Positions 16,002 to 25,494 of a stretch of 32,209 bases of DNA are shown here, piece by piece; position 1 is the first letter of the stretch; the number at the start of each line of letters is the position of its first letter. The DNA lies in contig JAEURA010000124.1 of assembly GCA_016789005.1 (NCBI GenBank), positions 1 to 32,209 of the forward strand, in the 5' to 3' direction. The position numbers and the translations under genes are program-made. Source of the DNA: Anaerolineae bacterium. Its GTDB lineage: Bacteria; Chloroflexota; Anaerolineae; Aggregatilineales; Phototrophicaceae. The notes under the pieces were generated by a model. The model was given only the letters and a program-made list of their open reading frames with translations. It did no database searches and was not told the origin of the DNA.

Positions 16002-17102
16002 TCAGGCGAAAAGCTCATAGACGGACAAGGCAGTTCTGGTCACCTGCTCCCAGGTGAAAATCCTGGCTCGTTCCAAGCCTTGGCGCTCCTGTTCGGCGCG
16101 CCAGGCAGGGTCCTGCCATGCCCGACGCATCGCTTCGGCGATGCCGGGTTCATCTTCTGGGGAGACCATAACGCCGACATCTCCCACAACTTCCGGGAGC
16201 GCGGAACGGTCGCTTACGATGGGCATTGTACCGCACGCCATCGCTTCTAAGGCAGGCAAGCCAAAACCTTCGTAGAACGAGGGCATCAGCAGCGCCACCG
16301 CTCCACCGTACAGCGCCGGCAGCACTTCCTGGGGGATGCCATAGCGCCAGAGGATGCGGTCGGGCAGGTGGAGCGCATCAATTGCCCGCTGAGTCTCCTC
16401 AAAATTCCAGCCTGCTGTGCCCGCCAGCACGAGCGGCGGCGCGCTCGGCTGCGCGTCGATCAGACGTTTGTAAGCGCGGGCAAGCCCGAGGATATTCTTG
16501 CGCGGCTCGAATGTGCCGACGAAAAGATAGTAGGTTTCCGGCAGTTCGAGTGCGTTCCGCACCACCGCTGCTGCGCCAGGGTCGGGCGGCTTGAAAGACT
16601 CGTCAGCCGCCAGAAGATGGACCGTAACCTTGTTCGGCGAAACTCCCAGCATGGAAACGATGTCCCGCTTACTGGCTTCGCTGATCGTCAGGATGTGATC
16701 GGCATGTCCGACCGCATAGACGATCTGGTCGGCATAGTAGCGGCGGCTCTCGCCCGTCAGAAACTGCGGATAGTGCAGAAACGCCAGGTCGTAGACGCTG
16801 ATGACATGACGGCTTGCGCCGCGTAGCGGCGGGATGAAGTCGGTGCTGTGGAAGAGATCTAAACGGTGGGGTAGAAGCTCAGCGCTGAGCGCAATGCGTT
16901 CAACACGATGGTGGCAGGGTGTCCACAGCTGCGTGTGCCCGACGCGCCCGCGAACAACGGGATGATGGGCTTTGCGGCTGTGAAAGATAGTGAACCGATG
17001 GGTAGTTTCGAGGGATTCTAACCCGGCGGTGAGCCGCTCAATGTACAGACTGATACCACCCCGGCGGTAGTAGGTCAGACGTGCGTCGATACCGATGTGC
17101 AT
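16002..17102 (-). CDS. Glycosyltransferase family 4 (366 aa)
   Basis: A second GT-B family 4 enzyme, first gene of the operon. Seen: MHIGIDARLTYYRRGGISLY with the GG(I/V) loop typical of mannosyl-type GT4 enzymes, DLFHSTDFIPP, YDLAFLHYP, LTISEASKRDIV, FVGTFEPRKNILGLARAY, LVLAGTAGWNF, and the donor signature PSFYEGFGLPALEAMACG with a second Glu. Related proteins act on lipid-linked glycans or exopolysaccharide; the acceptor is unknown. It is probably cytoplasmic or peripherally membrane bound. The ATG is the only start that keeps the conserved N-terminal beta strand. Confidence 0.92.
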   Translation of the reverse strand: MHIGIDARLTYYRRGGISLYIERLTAGLESLETTHRFTIFHSRKAHHPVVRGRVGHTQLWTPCHHRVERIALSAELLPHRLDLFHSTDFIPPLRGASRHVISVYDLAFLHYPQFLTGESRRYYADQIVYAVGHADHILTISEASKRDIVSMLGVSPNKVTVHLLAADESFKPPDPGAAAVVRNALELPETYYLFVGTFEPRKNILGLARAYKRLIDAQPSAPPLVLAGTAGWNFEETQRAIDALHLPDRILWRYGIPQEVLPALYGGAVALLMPSFYEGFGLPALEAMACGTMPIVSDRSALPEVVGDVGVMVSPEDEPGIAEAMRRAWQDPAWRAEQERQGLERARIFTWEQVTRTALSVYELFA

Positions 17103-17165
17103 GATGTGCGCAGTATAGACTCCACGTCATCGTCTGTCGAGGCAGGGTTGCCGGCGATGTAAACG

Positions 17166-17195
17166 CCGCCGCCCCATGTTCTGACGAGGCGGCGG
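17166..17195 (-). terminator. GC-rich hairpin after gltB
   Basis: CCGCCGCC (17166-17173) pairs with GGCGGCGG (17188-17195) around a 14-nt loop, about 36 bases beyond the gltB stop. On the minus strand only GTTTAC follows, so termination would be weak without Rho. Confidence 0.4.
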
Positions 17196-17230
17196 GCATT
17201 ATCACGGTTCATCGAATGCCAGATGTGCGA

Positions 17231-20200
17231 TTAGTTGAGCCGCTTGTAGCGGGATGGCGGCGCGAGCATGACGAAGTGCTGTGAAGGCGCGTCACGCAGC
17301 GCCGCGATACGTTTCGCTGCCTCGGACTGGTTGTTGGCGCAGAGCGTATCAATGTAGTGCTGTAACAGCGCTTTGACATCCTGGAGACCCTGCTGATCGA
17401 GCGGGAAAATGTCGACCATCGCGCCCTCAGCGATACGCCGCTTGATCGCCGCTTCAGTCAGACCCATCTCCGGCTGGACGCGCTGATAGACGACTCCGCC
17501 GGACATGCCCGCGCACATCCAGGGACCCGGATCACCCAGGATAACCACACGTCCGGAAGTCATGTACTCGCAAGCAAAACCCTTCAGGTTTGCCCGCGCG
17601 CCGATTCCGCCGAGTTCGTCACGCAGCGGTGACTTGATCTCGCCGCCAAAGACGACATCTGCGCCGCTCAGCCGAATGCAGGCACGGGAGTCGGCGTTGC
17701 CCTGGACGATGAATCTGCCAGCCTGTGCGCCATAGGCGAAGCTCTTGCCGACCGACCCATCCAGGCGTGTGCCGTTATGATTCAGACCCTTGAGAATGGC
17801 AACAATGCCGCCTCTTGAACACTTGGCGACGCCGTCCTGTGCGCCACCCTCGACCAGAATATCCATGCGATCGTCGATGAACGCACCCAAGCCATTGCCA
17901 GGAACAGCCGAGTTGCTGAAACGCAGATGAACCAGCGGCGGCGCGGCGATCTCTCCGCGCTCCATCGCGCCAGACGTGTGTGTCCCCAGTGCGCGGTCCA
18001 TCGCCATCACCTGCTCGTCGTCGTAGGTCATCTCTTCGTCACCGAATTCCGCAGAGCGTTCCACCAGCCCGGTGATCTGCTTGGTCAGGAAGTTGCGTGG
18101 ACGCGACACGAGGCGACCGACGCCGTTTTGCAGCGGTGCGCGGGCAGGAATCGGATTGTAGTGGAAGAGGGGAGAAAGGTCGATCTGGTCGTGGAGGTCG
18201 ATCTGTTCCAGAAGGTCAGCGCGCCCGACGAGGTCCTGCGTGCGGGTGAAACCAAGGCGCGCCGTCCAACACTGAATATCTTCGCCCAGCATGGTGAAGA
18301 CGTTACAGATGCCCTGGACCGCCGCATCGAAGTCACGTGGTTCGAAGTGTTTGACGCCGGCTTCCAGCGCTTCTTCAACTGTAGTGAGGTGCGTCGTAAT
18401 GCCGACATGGCAGGTCCCCTCGTGACACTTGCGACAGATCGTACAGCCGACTGCGACCATCGCCAGCGTGCCGAAGCCGACGCGATTTGCGCCGAGGCAA
18501 AGCATTTTGATCACGTCACGTCCGCTCTTCATGCCGCCGTCGCACCACAGCTCAACATTCTGCCGCAAGCCGCTGGCGATCAGGGCGTGGTGTGCCAGCC
18601 AGACGCCGATCTCGGCAGGAAGCCCGACGTGACGCAGTGAATGAGCGCGGGCAGCGCCGGTGCCGCCTTCATATCCGGTGATGTTGATGATGTCCGCACC
18701 TGCTTTGGCGACGCCGACGGCGATGATGCCGACGCCGGGGACGACAGGGATCTTGACGGAGACACGCGCTTTGGGATTGGCGATCTTCAATTCGTCGATC
18801 AGCTGCGCAAGGTCTTCAATCGAATACAGATCGTGGTTATTGCTCGGTGAGATGAGGTCCACGCCGACGGCGGTGTGCCGCGCTTCGGCGACCTTCGGGG
18901 TCACTTTGTAGCCGGGGAGCTGTCCACCTTCACCCGGCTTTGCGCCCTGACCAATCTTGATCTCCAGCACCGAACAAGAGTTCAGAAACTCGATGTTCAC
19001 GCCGAAGCGCGCCGAGGCGATCTGATTTCCCCGGTAGGGCTTGTACTTACCCATGATGTCGGGCAGTTCGCCGCCTTCGCCGTTGACGCACAGGATTTCC
19101 ATGCGGGCGGCTGCCTCAGCATAGGCTTTGTAAGCGAGTTCGCCCTGCGAGCCGAACGACATCGCACCGATCAGGACGGGCATCGAGTGCTTGCCCACTC
19201 TGATGTCTACAGACGCCGGGTGGATGTTGGCTTCACTCTCCTTGAGACCGATGATGTGGCGCGGCGCGACCGGCATCTCTGATTCGAGCTTGAGCATCGA
19301 CTCTTCGTAGTCACGGCGCGAGAGTTCGCCGTGTGCAATATCCTCGATCTTCTTCCACATCTTGGGGTAGAGACGATCCGGGTTGTCGAGGCGGCTCTTG
19401 TCTTCGCCCCGGAACTCGCGCGCCCGCTGCTGCGCATCGCGCGTCACTGCCGACCAGGTGAGACCTCGTTCGTCAGAGCCGAAGTAGTTCGGGGCGCCGA
19501 TCAGGTTGGCAATGCCCGTCGTCAGCCCGATCGAGCTGAAGGAATGCCCATAACCGCGCAGCTCATGACAGCCAATGGTGGAGATGATCTTCTGGATGGC
19601 GATGGTGATCGCCGAAACTGCCGAATCCAGCAGTTTTGCGGCGGTTTCCGGCGCAAGCGGTTCGCGTGGGGCGCGGGGCGCGATGCCCAGTGCGACAGCA
19701 TAGATAGCGTAGGGGACGAGGGCGTTTGCGCCCATACCCAGGCAGAGGACCAGATCGTGCATATCGCGCAGCGCGCCCGACCGCACGATGACGCCGACCT
19801 GACGGCGCAGGTTGGGCGAATCGTCCGCTTCACGCAGCGCACGATCGACTGCGGCGGTTCCCAGCAGCGGATCGATCCAGAGGGTATCGCCGGCATAGGC
19901 TTCGCTGTCATCCAGGATGATGCAGCGCGCACCAGCCCGCGCCAGCTCTACCGCCTGGGCTTTGAGGCGTTCAACAGCCGAATCAAGGGTTTCATCGGAG
20001 CCTGCCGACATGGACAGGAATGCCACCGCGTCGCCGAATTGATCGACCAAGTCGTCGAGGATCATCGTGCCGTGCTTGCGGGCAAGTTCGCGATGGAGTT
20101 CGAGGCTGCCCAGGTCAGGATGTCCGCCGAAGACGAGCGGCACACGCAGGGAGACGAACGGAGCCGATGCTGGAACCGCGCTGCCGAGCGCCGGGCGGCT

Positions 20201-21910
20201 TCCGAGGAGAACCTCTGTAGAGAACTGCGCGCGTTCACGCTCACGATCAATCGCCGGGTTGGTGACGACCGCCACCGTTTCCTTGAAGTAATCGGCGAGA
20301 TTGACCCGCGTCTTGCTCAGCGCTGCCAGAGGACCATCCCAGCCGAGTGAACCGACCTGCTCCTTCCTGGTCTCCGCCATCGTTTCGATGACAGAGAGGT
20401 GATAGCGCTCCCAGCCCAGCGCCGCCATGCTCTGTGTGTTCAGGCTGTGGGGGACTGCCTGCCAGGGGCGCGGTTCAGCCTGGCGCAAAGGCTCAGGTTC
20501 AGGAGCGAAATCGGCTTCGGCGACGGCAGCGGGTGAAGCGACGGCTTCTGCGGCGGCGCGCGCGCCATGTCCGCTGCCGCTGGGCGTGGGGCGATAGGCG
20601 ACCTCGCTTGTTGACCAGACCGAGGGGTTTGGCTGATCGTCTGACCAGGCGCGTTCCTGACGGCGTCGGGTAACGTGGCGCTGAATGGCAGGGTAATCGA
20701 GCACTTCGACATGCTGACCAGGACGGATGACCAGCGCGATTTTCTCGCCGGGGGCGAGCGGCTTGGAATCCACCGACATGTTGTCCAGCGGGTAGACGCC
20801 GCGCTCGGAAGAGGCGAAGTACTCTTTTTCCGTCTCGCCATACCAGAGCGGACGAAGCCCCAGGGCATCGACACTGAGGACGACCTGATCGCCGACGCGC
20901 GCCACGACAGCTGCGGGACCCTGGGCAAAGGGTCCGAACGAGCGGCGCATCGCTTCATAAGTGCTGTGGATTTCGGAGGAACTCTGGATGAGGTCGTGTC
21001 TGAAAGGCGGGAAGACGTGTTCCATCGCCTCGATCAGATCAAGACCGTAGTTCATACACAGGGCGTCCACGACTGCATCGACATCCTGCGAGTCGGAGCC
21101 GTTTTCAGGCAGGGCGATGCCGAGCATCTGGGCTTCCAGGCGGAAACGCGAGATGGTGTTGAATTCGCCGTTATGTCCCAGGACGTTGAACGGTTGGGCG
21201 CGCTCGAAGATGGGGTTGGTGTTCGTGCTGTAGCGCGCGTGTCCAAGCGTTACCGTCGAGGCGTAATCAGGATCGCGCAGTTCCGGGTAGTAGCGGCGAA
21301 GGATTTCAATCGTACCCTGGACTTTATAGACGACGCTTCGGGACGAGAACGACGGGAAGTGGACCTTGAATTCCGTCTCGATGGACTTTTGCAGCTGGTA
21401 GATCGTGCGCTCCAGCTGATCGAGCGACATGCCCTCATTCGTGCCAGCAAACTGCACAAACAGCGGCTCGTTTGCCTGCGCGCTGCGACCCAGGATGTAG
21501 GACTCAACGCGCCCCGCCCGCTGTATCAGCACGTCGAGTCCCGCGCGGCGAATGCGTTCATCAATCTGAGCGATCAGGTAGTCGCTTTCGGCGCGCCGCG
21601 CATTGGGGATCATCAGGTGAGCGACCCAGAAGCGTGGCGTCGTCACCAGCGACGAGCGAATGTTGTTGTGCGCCAGAGTCTTTGCCCAGAGTTCGCGCGG
21701 GATGTCGGTCATGATACCAACGCCGTCGCCTTCACCGTCCACGAAACCGGTCCGGTGATTCATGCGCGTCAGGGCTTCAATGGTGCGTTTGACGTTGCCG
21801 TGCGTAGCCTGTCCACCTTTGCGCACGGCGCAGATCAGCGCACAGGCATCGCGCTCACGCCGATCTTCAGAGTGGAGAGGAACGTCGTTCAGATAGTGCA
21901 AGTCAGGCAT
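17231..21910 (-). CDS. gltB: Glutamate synthase large subunit (1559 aa)
   Basis: GltB transfers the glutamine amide to 2-oxoglutarate, giving two glutamates. The N-terminal type II amidotransferase has its nucleophile Cys23 in RDACALICAV after a 22-residue propeptide, followed by TLGHARYSTNT and LGHNGEFNT. The central domain is followed by the FMN/synthase domain (GAMSFGSQGELAYKAYA, INITGYEGGTGA) and the 3Fe-4S motif CTICRKCHEGTC near 1156-1167, with an extra Cys. The C-terminal GXGXG helix domain (GNADSRACIRLSGADVVFGG) ends the protein. An unusual Ala/Pro-rich stretch lies at about 420-487. GAGGAG lies 4 bases before the ATG at 21910; the adjacent GTG (21913) is too close. No small subunit gene (gltD) is nearby. 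Confidence 0.95.
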   Translation of the reverse strand: MPDLHYLNDVPLHSEDRRERDACALICAVRKGGQATHGNVKRTIEALTRMNHRTGFVDGEGDGVGIMTDIPRELWAKTLAHNNIRSSLVTTPRFWVAHLMIPNARRAESDYLIAQIDERIRRAGLDVLIQRAGRVESYILGRSAQANEPLFVQFAGTNEGMSLDQLERTIYQLQKSIETEFKVHFPSFSSRSVVYKVQGTIEILRRYYPELRDPDYASTVTLGHARYSTNTNPIFERAQPFNVLGHNGEFNTISRFRLEAQMLGIALPENGSDSQDVDAVVDALCMNYGLDLIEAMEHVFPPFRHDLIQSSSEIHSTYEAMRRSFGPFAQGPAAVVARVGDQVVLSVDALGLRPLWYGETEKEYFASSERGVYPLDNMSVDSKPLAPGEKIALVIRPGQHVEVLDYPAIQRHVTRRRQERAWSDDQPNPSVWSTSEVAYRPTPSGSGHGARAAAEAVASPAAVAEADFAPEPEPLRQAEPRPWQAVPHSLNTQSMAALGWERYHLSVIETMAETRKEQVGSLGWDGPLAALSKTRVNLADYFKETVAVVTNPAIDRERERAQFSTEVLLGSRPALGSAVPASAPFVSLRVPLVFGGHPDLGSLELHRELARKHGTMILDDLVDQFGDAVAFLSMSAGSDETLDSAVERLKAQAVELARAGARCIILDDSEAYAGDTLWIDPLLGTAAVDRALREADDSPNLRRQVGVIVRSGALRDMHDLVLCLGMGANALVPYAIYAVALGIAPRAPREPLAPETAAKLLDSAVSAITIAIQKIISTIGCHELRGYGHSFSSIGLTTGIANLIGAPNYFGSDERGLTWSAVTRDAQQRAREFRGEDKSRLDNPDRLYPKMWKKIEDIAHGELSRRDYEESMLKLESEMPVAPRHIIGLKESEANIHPASVDIRVGKHSMPVLIGAMSFGSQGELAYKAYAEAAARMEILCVNGEGGELPDIMGKYKPYRGNQIASARFGVNIEFLNSCSVLEIKIGQGAKPGEGGQLPGYKVTPKVAEARHTAVGVDLISPSNNHDLYSIEDLAQLIDELKIANPKARVSVKIPVVPGVGIIAVGVAKAGADIINITGYEGGTGAARAHSLRHVGLPAEIGVWLAHHALIASGLRQNVELWCDGGMKSGRDVIKMLCLGANRVGFGTLAMVAVGCTICRKCHEGTCHVGITTHLTTVEEALEAGVKHFEPRDFDAAVQGICNVFTMLGEDIQCWTARLGFTRTQDLVGRADLLEQIDLHDQIDLSPLFHYNPIPARAPLQNGVGRLVSRPRNFLTKQITGLVERSAEFGDEEMTYDDEQVMAMDRALGTHTSGAMERGEIAAPPLVHLRFSNSAVPGNGLGAFIDDRMDILVEGGAQDGVAKCSRGGIVAILKGLNHNGTRLDGSVGKSFAYGAQAGRFIVQGNADSRACIRLSGADVVFGGEIKSPLRDELGGIGARANLKGFACEYMTSGRVVILGDPGPWMCAGMSGGVVYQRVQPEMGLTEAAIKRRIAEGAMVDIFPLDQQGLQDVKALLQHYIDTLCANNQSEAAKRIAALRDAPSQHFVMLAPPSRYKRLN

Positions 21911-21962
21911 CACGCTCCTCGATTCTAACGGTGCTAGCCGGAACTGTGTGACATCTCCAGGG

Positions 21963-22006
21963 ACAAAAAGCGACAGTTAGCGTGCTGCCGTGCATCGTCA
22001 ACTGTC
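21963..22006 (-). terminator. Terminator or attenuator in the gltB leader
   Basis: On the minus strand GACAGTT (22006-22000) pairs with AACTGTC (21978-21972) across a 21-nt loop, and GCTTTTTG follows directly (21971-21964). It lies about 55 bases before the gltB start and 115 bases after the PucR-type gene stop, so it could end that transcript or attenuate gltB. Confidence 0.5.
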
Positions 22007-22122
22007 ACCAAAAACAATGTGCCTAAAGGGTGAGAATAATACAAACAATAACCGGGTTGTACTTCAGACAAAATCTAAGGAATCCCGGCTTGTTTCATTG
22101 TGCATCCAGCACAAATGGGGGA

Positions 22123-23769
22123 TCAATTGGCGCTGAGAAGCCGCCGGATTGTCAGGGCGAGATGAAACGCCAGGCGTATCTCTGGTCGATCCAGATCGAC
22201 GCCGGCAATCTCGTTGATCCTGTTCATTCGATACAAAAGCGTGTTTCTGTGGACGATGAGCTGTTTGGCGGTCTCTGACAGATTGCCGTGACACTGGAAG
22301 AACGCCTCCAGAGTCTTGACGAGATCAGCATGCTGACGCATATCGTAATCGACGAGCGGTCCGAGCGTCTGCTCACAGAACCCCATCAGGCGTTCTTTGT
22401 CGTTGAGTCGAATGAGGAGTTGATATACACCCAGGTCGCCGATGTAGAGCGGGGTATCGCTGTGCAGGCGCACAGCCAGATCGCGCGCCTGGACGGCTTC
22501 GCCATACGAACGCCGCCAGTTGGCGACATCCGTCGCCGGTTGTCCAACTCCGACGGCGACATGGTAGCCTGGATATTGGCGCTGCACCTCGGCGGGGAAA
22601 GCCTTAGACAGCTTCATGCCGCTGATGACCGCATCCTGTTCGTCAATCGCCAGGAAGACGATCACTTCGTTCTCTTTCTCCCGCTGCCATACCAGGGCAT
22701 GCGCCTTGGTGTTGGAGACGACCGTATTGACAATCGTTTCCAACCGACGCATCGAGGCAGTCTTTTCTCCCTGCCATTTGAGTACGATGGCGATGTGAGG
22801 ACGGCTCATATCGTGTTCCAGGCGTTCGCCTTGCTGTAGTGCCTCCTGCTGGCTGACGTCACCAAAGAGCAGGCGATCCAGGAACGTGCCGCGCAACCGC
22901 TTTTCAGCATCACTGATGGCTTTCGCCTTCGCCATCTCGATGGCGCAGGCGGCTGCGCCATGTTCCGCAACCAGCAGATCAACTTCGTCCAGGTCGCTGT
23001 CGAACCCAATGATCGAGAGATAACCTCTACCGATCTCTTTGGTGACGACCGGAGCGACGTAACGAGCGATGCCGGTCGTCGGCAGAGATTGCATCAGGAC
23101 CGGATTGTCCATCTCGCTCACGCGCAGGCGGTCCTGCATCTCCACCGGGAGATTATCCAGCTTGCGCAGGAAGGTCTCCACTTCATCCCAGAAGGCGACG
23201 AACTGCGGCTGAACGCTGCTGACGATCATCTGCAGCCGCTTGTCCTGTACGACGACCGACTTGTTGGTTAGGCGCGCCATCTCATTGACGAGTTCCGCCA
23301 TGCCTTCGTTGCGCGACGTAATCTGCGTGAGCTGGCGGTAAATCTGCGTGCCTCGCCGTTCGAGCTGTCCCTTGTGATCGACCAGAAGGCTGACGACGGC
23401 TTTCTCAACGACCCGAATACGGCTGCCCGCCGGCAGTACCAGCAGCGGAATACCATAGGCGTTGGCTTCAGCGACGGCGGTTGATGACGGGCTGTCGTGA
23501 AGGACGACCGCTGACGCCTGCTGTTCAGACGCCCAGCGTACGATATCCACATCGCGCAAGCGCGGCGCGTTGGCTCCTTCGGCAGGGGCGACCAGAATCA
23601 GCTCGGCTTCATGTCCACTCTTGCTGAGCAGCCCATCGTCAGTGTAGATCACCGCCGCCCAAGTGATGATCCGGCTTTGCAACAAGCCTTCGCCTGCCGC
23701 GACCCGTGTGCCAAGGGGCAGGGCAAGTTTGCGAACATCTTCGACAGTGATGCGTTCCGGCTCAGTCAT
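22123..23769 (-). CDS. PucR/CdaR-family transcriptional regulator (548 aa)
   Basis: The N-terminal PucR domain (about residues 8-130, ITVEDVRKLALPLGTRVAAG and VVLHDSPSS) is a ligand-sensing module first seen in purine catabolism regulators. A central GAF-like part and a CdaR/GGDEF-like part (FLDRLLFGDVSQQEAL, YHVAVGVGQPATDVANWRRSY) follow. The C-terminus carries the PucR HTH: CHGNLSETAKQLIVHRNTLL with YRMNRINEIAGVDL. Family members activate or repress neighbouring catabolic genes. Here no purine or sugar-acid genes adjoin; the downstream neighbour is gltB, so a nitrogen-related role is possible (inference). GTG at 23775 is an alternative start. I see no clear ribosome-binding site before either. 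Confidence 0.88.
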   Translation of the reverse strand: MTEPERITVEDVRKLALPLGTRVAAGEGLLQSRIITWAAVIYTDDGLLSKSGHEAELILVAPAEGANAPRLRDVDIVRWASEQQASAVVLHDSPSSTAVAEANAYGIPLLVLPAGSRIRVVEKAVVSLLVDHKGQLERRGTQIYRQLTQITSRNEGMAELVNEMARLTNKSVVVQDKRLQMIVSSVQPQFVAFWDEVETFLRKLDNLPVEMQDRLRVSEMDNPVLMQSLPTTGIARYVAPVVTKEIGRGYLSIIGFDSDLDEVDLLVAEHGAAACAIEMAKAKAISDAEKRLRGTFLDRLLFGDVSQQEALQQGERLEHDMSRPHIAIVLKWQGEKTASMRRLETIVNTVVSNTKAHALVWQREKENEVIVFLAIDEQDAVISGMKLSKAFPAEVQRQYPGYHVAVGVGQPATDVANWRRSYGEAVQARDLAVRLHSDTPLYIGDLGVYQLLIRLNDKERLMGFCEQTLGPLVDYDMRQHADLVKTLEAFFQCHGNLSETAKQLIVHRNTLLYRMNRINEIAGVDLDRPEIRLAFHLALTIRRLLSAN

Positions 23770-23809
23770 AGTCACGCCATGTGGTTAAACTGCACAAACT
23801 CCATTGTCT

Positions 23810-23838
23810 GAGATAACCCAGATTGTGCGGATTGTCAA
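23810..23838 (-). promoter_or_regulatory. Likely promoter of the PucR-family gene
   Basis: On the minus strand a perfect -35 TTGACA (23838-23833) is followed after 17 bases by TATCTC (23815-23810), a poor -10. An inverted GCACAA...TTGTGC pair spans the -10 region and could be an operator for autoregulation, which is unproven. Confidence 0.5.
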
Positions 23839-23898
23839 CCTCCGCTGCGCTGGTTGTTTCGACCGGTGCGCGTCTCTGATCGGAGATTCGGCAGGGGT

Positions 23899-24261
23899 TC
23901 AGGTTTCGCCAGTCAACACGCCGAAAGCGATCACGGCGAAAAAGACCAGAAGCGACTCGCCCACAAAATCGCTTTGTGGATTCACCTGCATGCCGTAGTA
24001 GGCGAGCGCAGCCATGACTGCTCCACCGACCCAGGTAACGGGGCTGACGCGCCATCGCTGCGCGTATTGGAACAACCCTGAACCGAGCAGTATGACCGCG
24101 CCTGAAAGCGGGACGAAGTAGTTAGGCAGCGTTCCATCAGGCAGAATTTGTAGTACCGCAAAGACCAGGACGAGCAGCGCCCAGGTCATCATCTCCACAC
24201 GACGTTCTCGCTCCGTTTTTCCGCGATACCCCCCGCCGTTCTGTCCCCGTCTGCGCGCCAT
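23899..24261 (-). CDS. Small membrane protein with four TM segments (120 aa), function unknown
   Basis: I do not recognise the family. A basic N-terminus (ARRRGQNGGGYRGKTERERR) is followed by four hydrophobic segments, roughly MTWALLVLVFAVLQIL, NYFVPLSGAVILLGSGLF, VTWVGGAVMAALAYYGM and SLLVFFAVIAFGVL, with short loops. The frame extends upstream beyond the divergent pfkA promoter, but the ATG at 24261 has AGGAGAG just upstream and starts a compact protein. It lies 120 bases before the PucR-family gene, which has its own promoter in the gap. Confidence 0.7.
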   Translation of the reverse strand: MARRRGQNGGGYRGKTERERRVEMMTWALLVLVFAVLQILPDGTLPNYFVPLSGAVILLGSGLFQYAQRWRVSPVTWVGGAVMAALAYYGMQVNPQSDFVGESLLVFFAVIAFGVLTGET

Positions 24262-24308
24262 CGCCGCTCTCCTGTCCCCGTCCCGTAAGGGCGACTCTGT
24301 TAGATGCG

Positions 24309-24338
24309 CTGACATTTTAACATGATCTCTCGTATAAT
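24309..24338 (+). promoter_or_regulatory. Sigma-70-type promoter of pfkA
   Basis: CTGACA (24309-24314), 18-base spacer, perfect TATAAT (24333-24338). It lies about 58 bases before the pfkA ATG in the divergent intergenic region. Confidence 0.7.
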
Positions 24339-24396
24339 CGCACCGCATGCCGTGCTTCCACTCTTTTGCGGGCAACGCGCGCGCCTGGGCGGTCTC

Positions 24397-25494
24397 ATGA
24401 ACAAGAGGATTGGCATCCTGACTGGCGGCGGCGACGCGCCAGGACTCAACGCAGTCATTCGCGCCGTGGTGTTGACGGCGCATAACTGCTACGGGTGGCA
24501 GGTCATCGGTATCCGCCAGGGATATGATGGACTGCTGACGCCAGAGACGCCGGTCGTCTCGCTCGATCCTGCCCACGTCCAGCCCCTGCTTTCGCGGGGA
24601 GGGACGATTCTAGGTGCGGTGAATCGCGGGAATCCGTTCGTGCATCCTGTTAGGAACACTGATGGTACGGTGCAGTACGTTGATACGGCACAGGATGCGG
24701 TGGAACGGCTGGAAGCGCTTGAGATTGACGCGCTGATCGTCGCCGGCGGCGATGGCACGATGGCAATCGCCCAACGCCTGATCGCCCTGGGTGCACGTAT
24801 CATCGGGGTGCCCAAGACCATCGACAACGACCTGGCGCAGACAGATGTCTCGTTTGGCTTCGATACAGCCATCCTGACGGCGACCGAGGCACTGGACAAA
24901 CTGCAAACGACCGCCGAAAGCCATCATCGCGTGATGGTCATGGAAGTGATGGGGCGCAACAGTGGGTGGATCGCCCTAAAGACCGGGGTCGCCGGGGGGG
25001 CGGATGTCATCCTGATACCCGAGATCCCGTTCGATATTGAACGGGTCTGCCGGCATCTGAAGGAGATGCGCACGCCAGAGCGTAATCATGCCCTGGTCGT
25101 CGTCGCCGAAGGTGCTGCGCCCGCCGGGGGGCAGCAGCAGTACTATATCAAAGCCTCCGGTCTCATGGACGCACGATTGGGCGGAATTGGCTACTCGCTG
25201 GGGAACTCGATCGCTGAGCGTACCGGATTTGACGTGCGGGTTCTGCGCCTGGGACATCTGCAGCGGGGCGGGTCGCCAACCCCGCATGATCGCTGGTTGG
25301 CAACCCGCTTCGGCGCTGCTGCGGTTCACCTGGCGGCGCGCCAGCAATGGGGGCATATGGTCGCCCTTCAGGGCAACGACATCGTCTCTGTGCCGATGGC
25401 GGAGGCGGTGAAGATCAAGCGCGTAGATCCGTCTGGTGAAATGGTACGGATGGCACGGGACCTGGGCATATCGTTTGGCGACTTGCATCGCTGA
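24397..25494 (+). CDS. pfkA: 6-phosphofructokinase, group A (365 aa)
   Basis: It phosphorylates fructose 6-phosphate in glycolysis. Seen: IGILTGGGDAPGLNAVIR at 5-22, IRQGYDGLL, SRGGTILG, the donor loop AGGDGTMAI (Gly120), VPKTIDND at 138-145 (Lys140, catalytic Asp143), VMEVMGRNSGWIAL, and GHLQRGGSPTPHDR near the C-terminus. GGDGT predicts ATP as donor, while PKTIDND with Lys in place of the Gly of E. coli PfkA is a feature shared with PPi-type and long group III enzymes. ATP use is more likely than PPi but not certain. The start is the ATG at 24397; the upstream in-frame ATG at 24322 lies before the promoter -10. The ribosome-binding site is weak. Confidence 0.93.
   Translation: MNKRIGILTGGGDAPGLNAVIRAVVLTAHNCYGWQVIGIRQGYDGLLTPETPVVSLDPAHVQPLLSRGGTILGAVNRGNPFVHPVRNTDGTVQYVDTAQDAVERLEALEIDALIVAGGDGTMAIAQRLIALGARIIGVPKTIDNDLAQTDVSFGFDTAILTATEALDKLQTTAESHHRVMVMEVMGRNSGWIALKTGVAGGADVILIPEIPFDIERVCRHLKEMRTPERNHALVVVAEGAAPAGGQQQYYIKASGLMDARLGGIGYSLGNSIAERTGFDVRVLRLGHLQRGGSPTPHDRWLATRFGAAAVHLAARQQWGHMVALQGNDIVSVPMAEAVKIKRVDPSGEMVRMARDLGISFGDLHR

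Noticed and set aside
20675..21928. 417-codon open frame on the plus strand
   Set aside because: Antisense to the amidotransferase domain of gltB, with no recognisable protein pattern and no ribosome-binding site.
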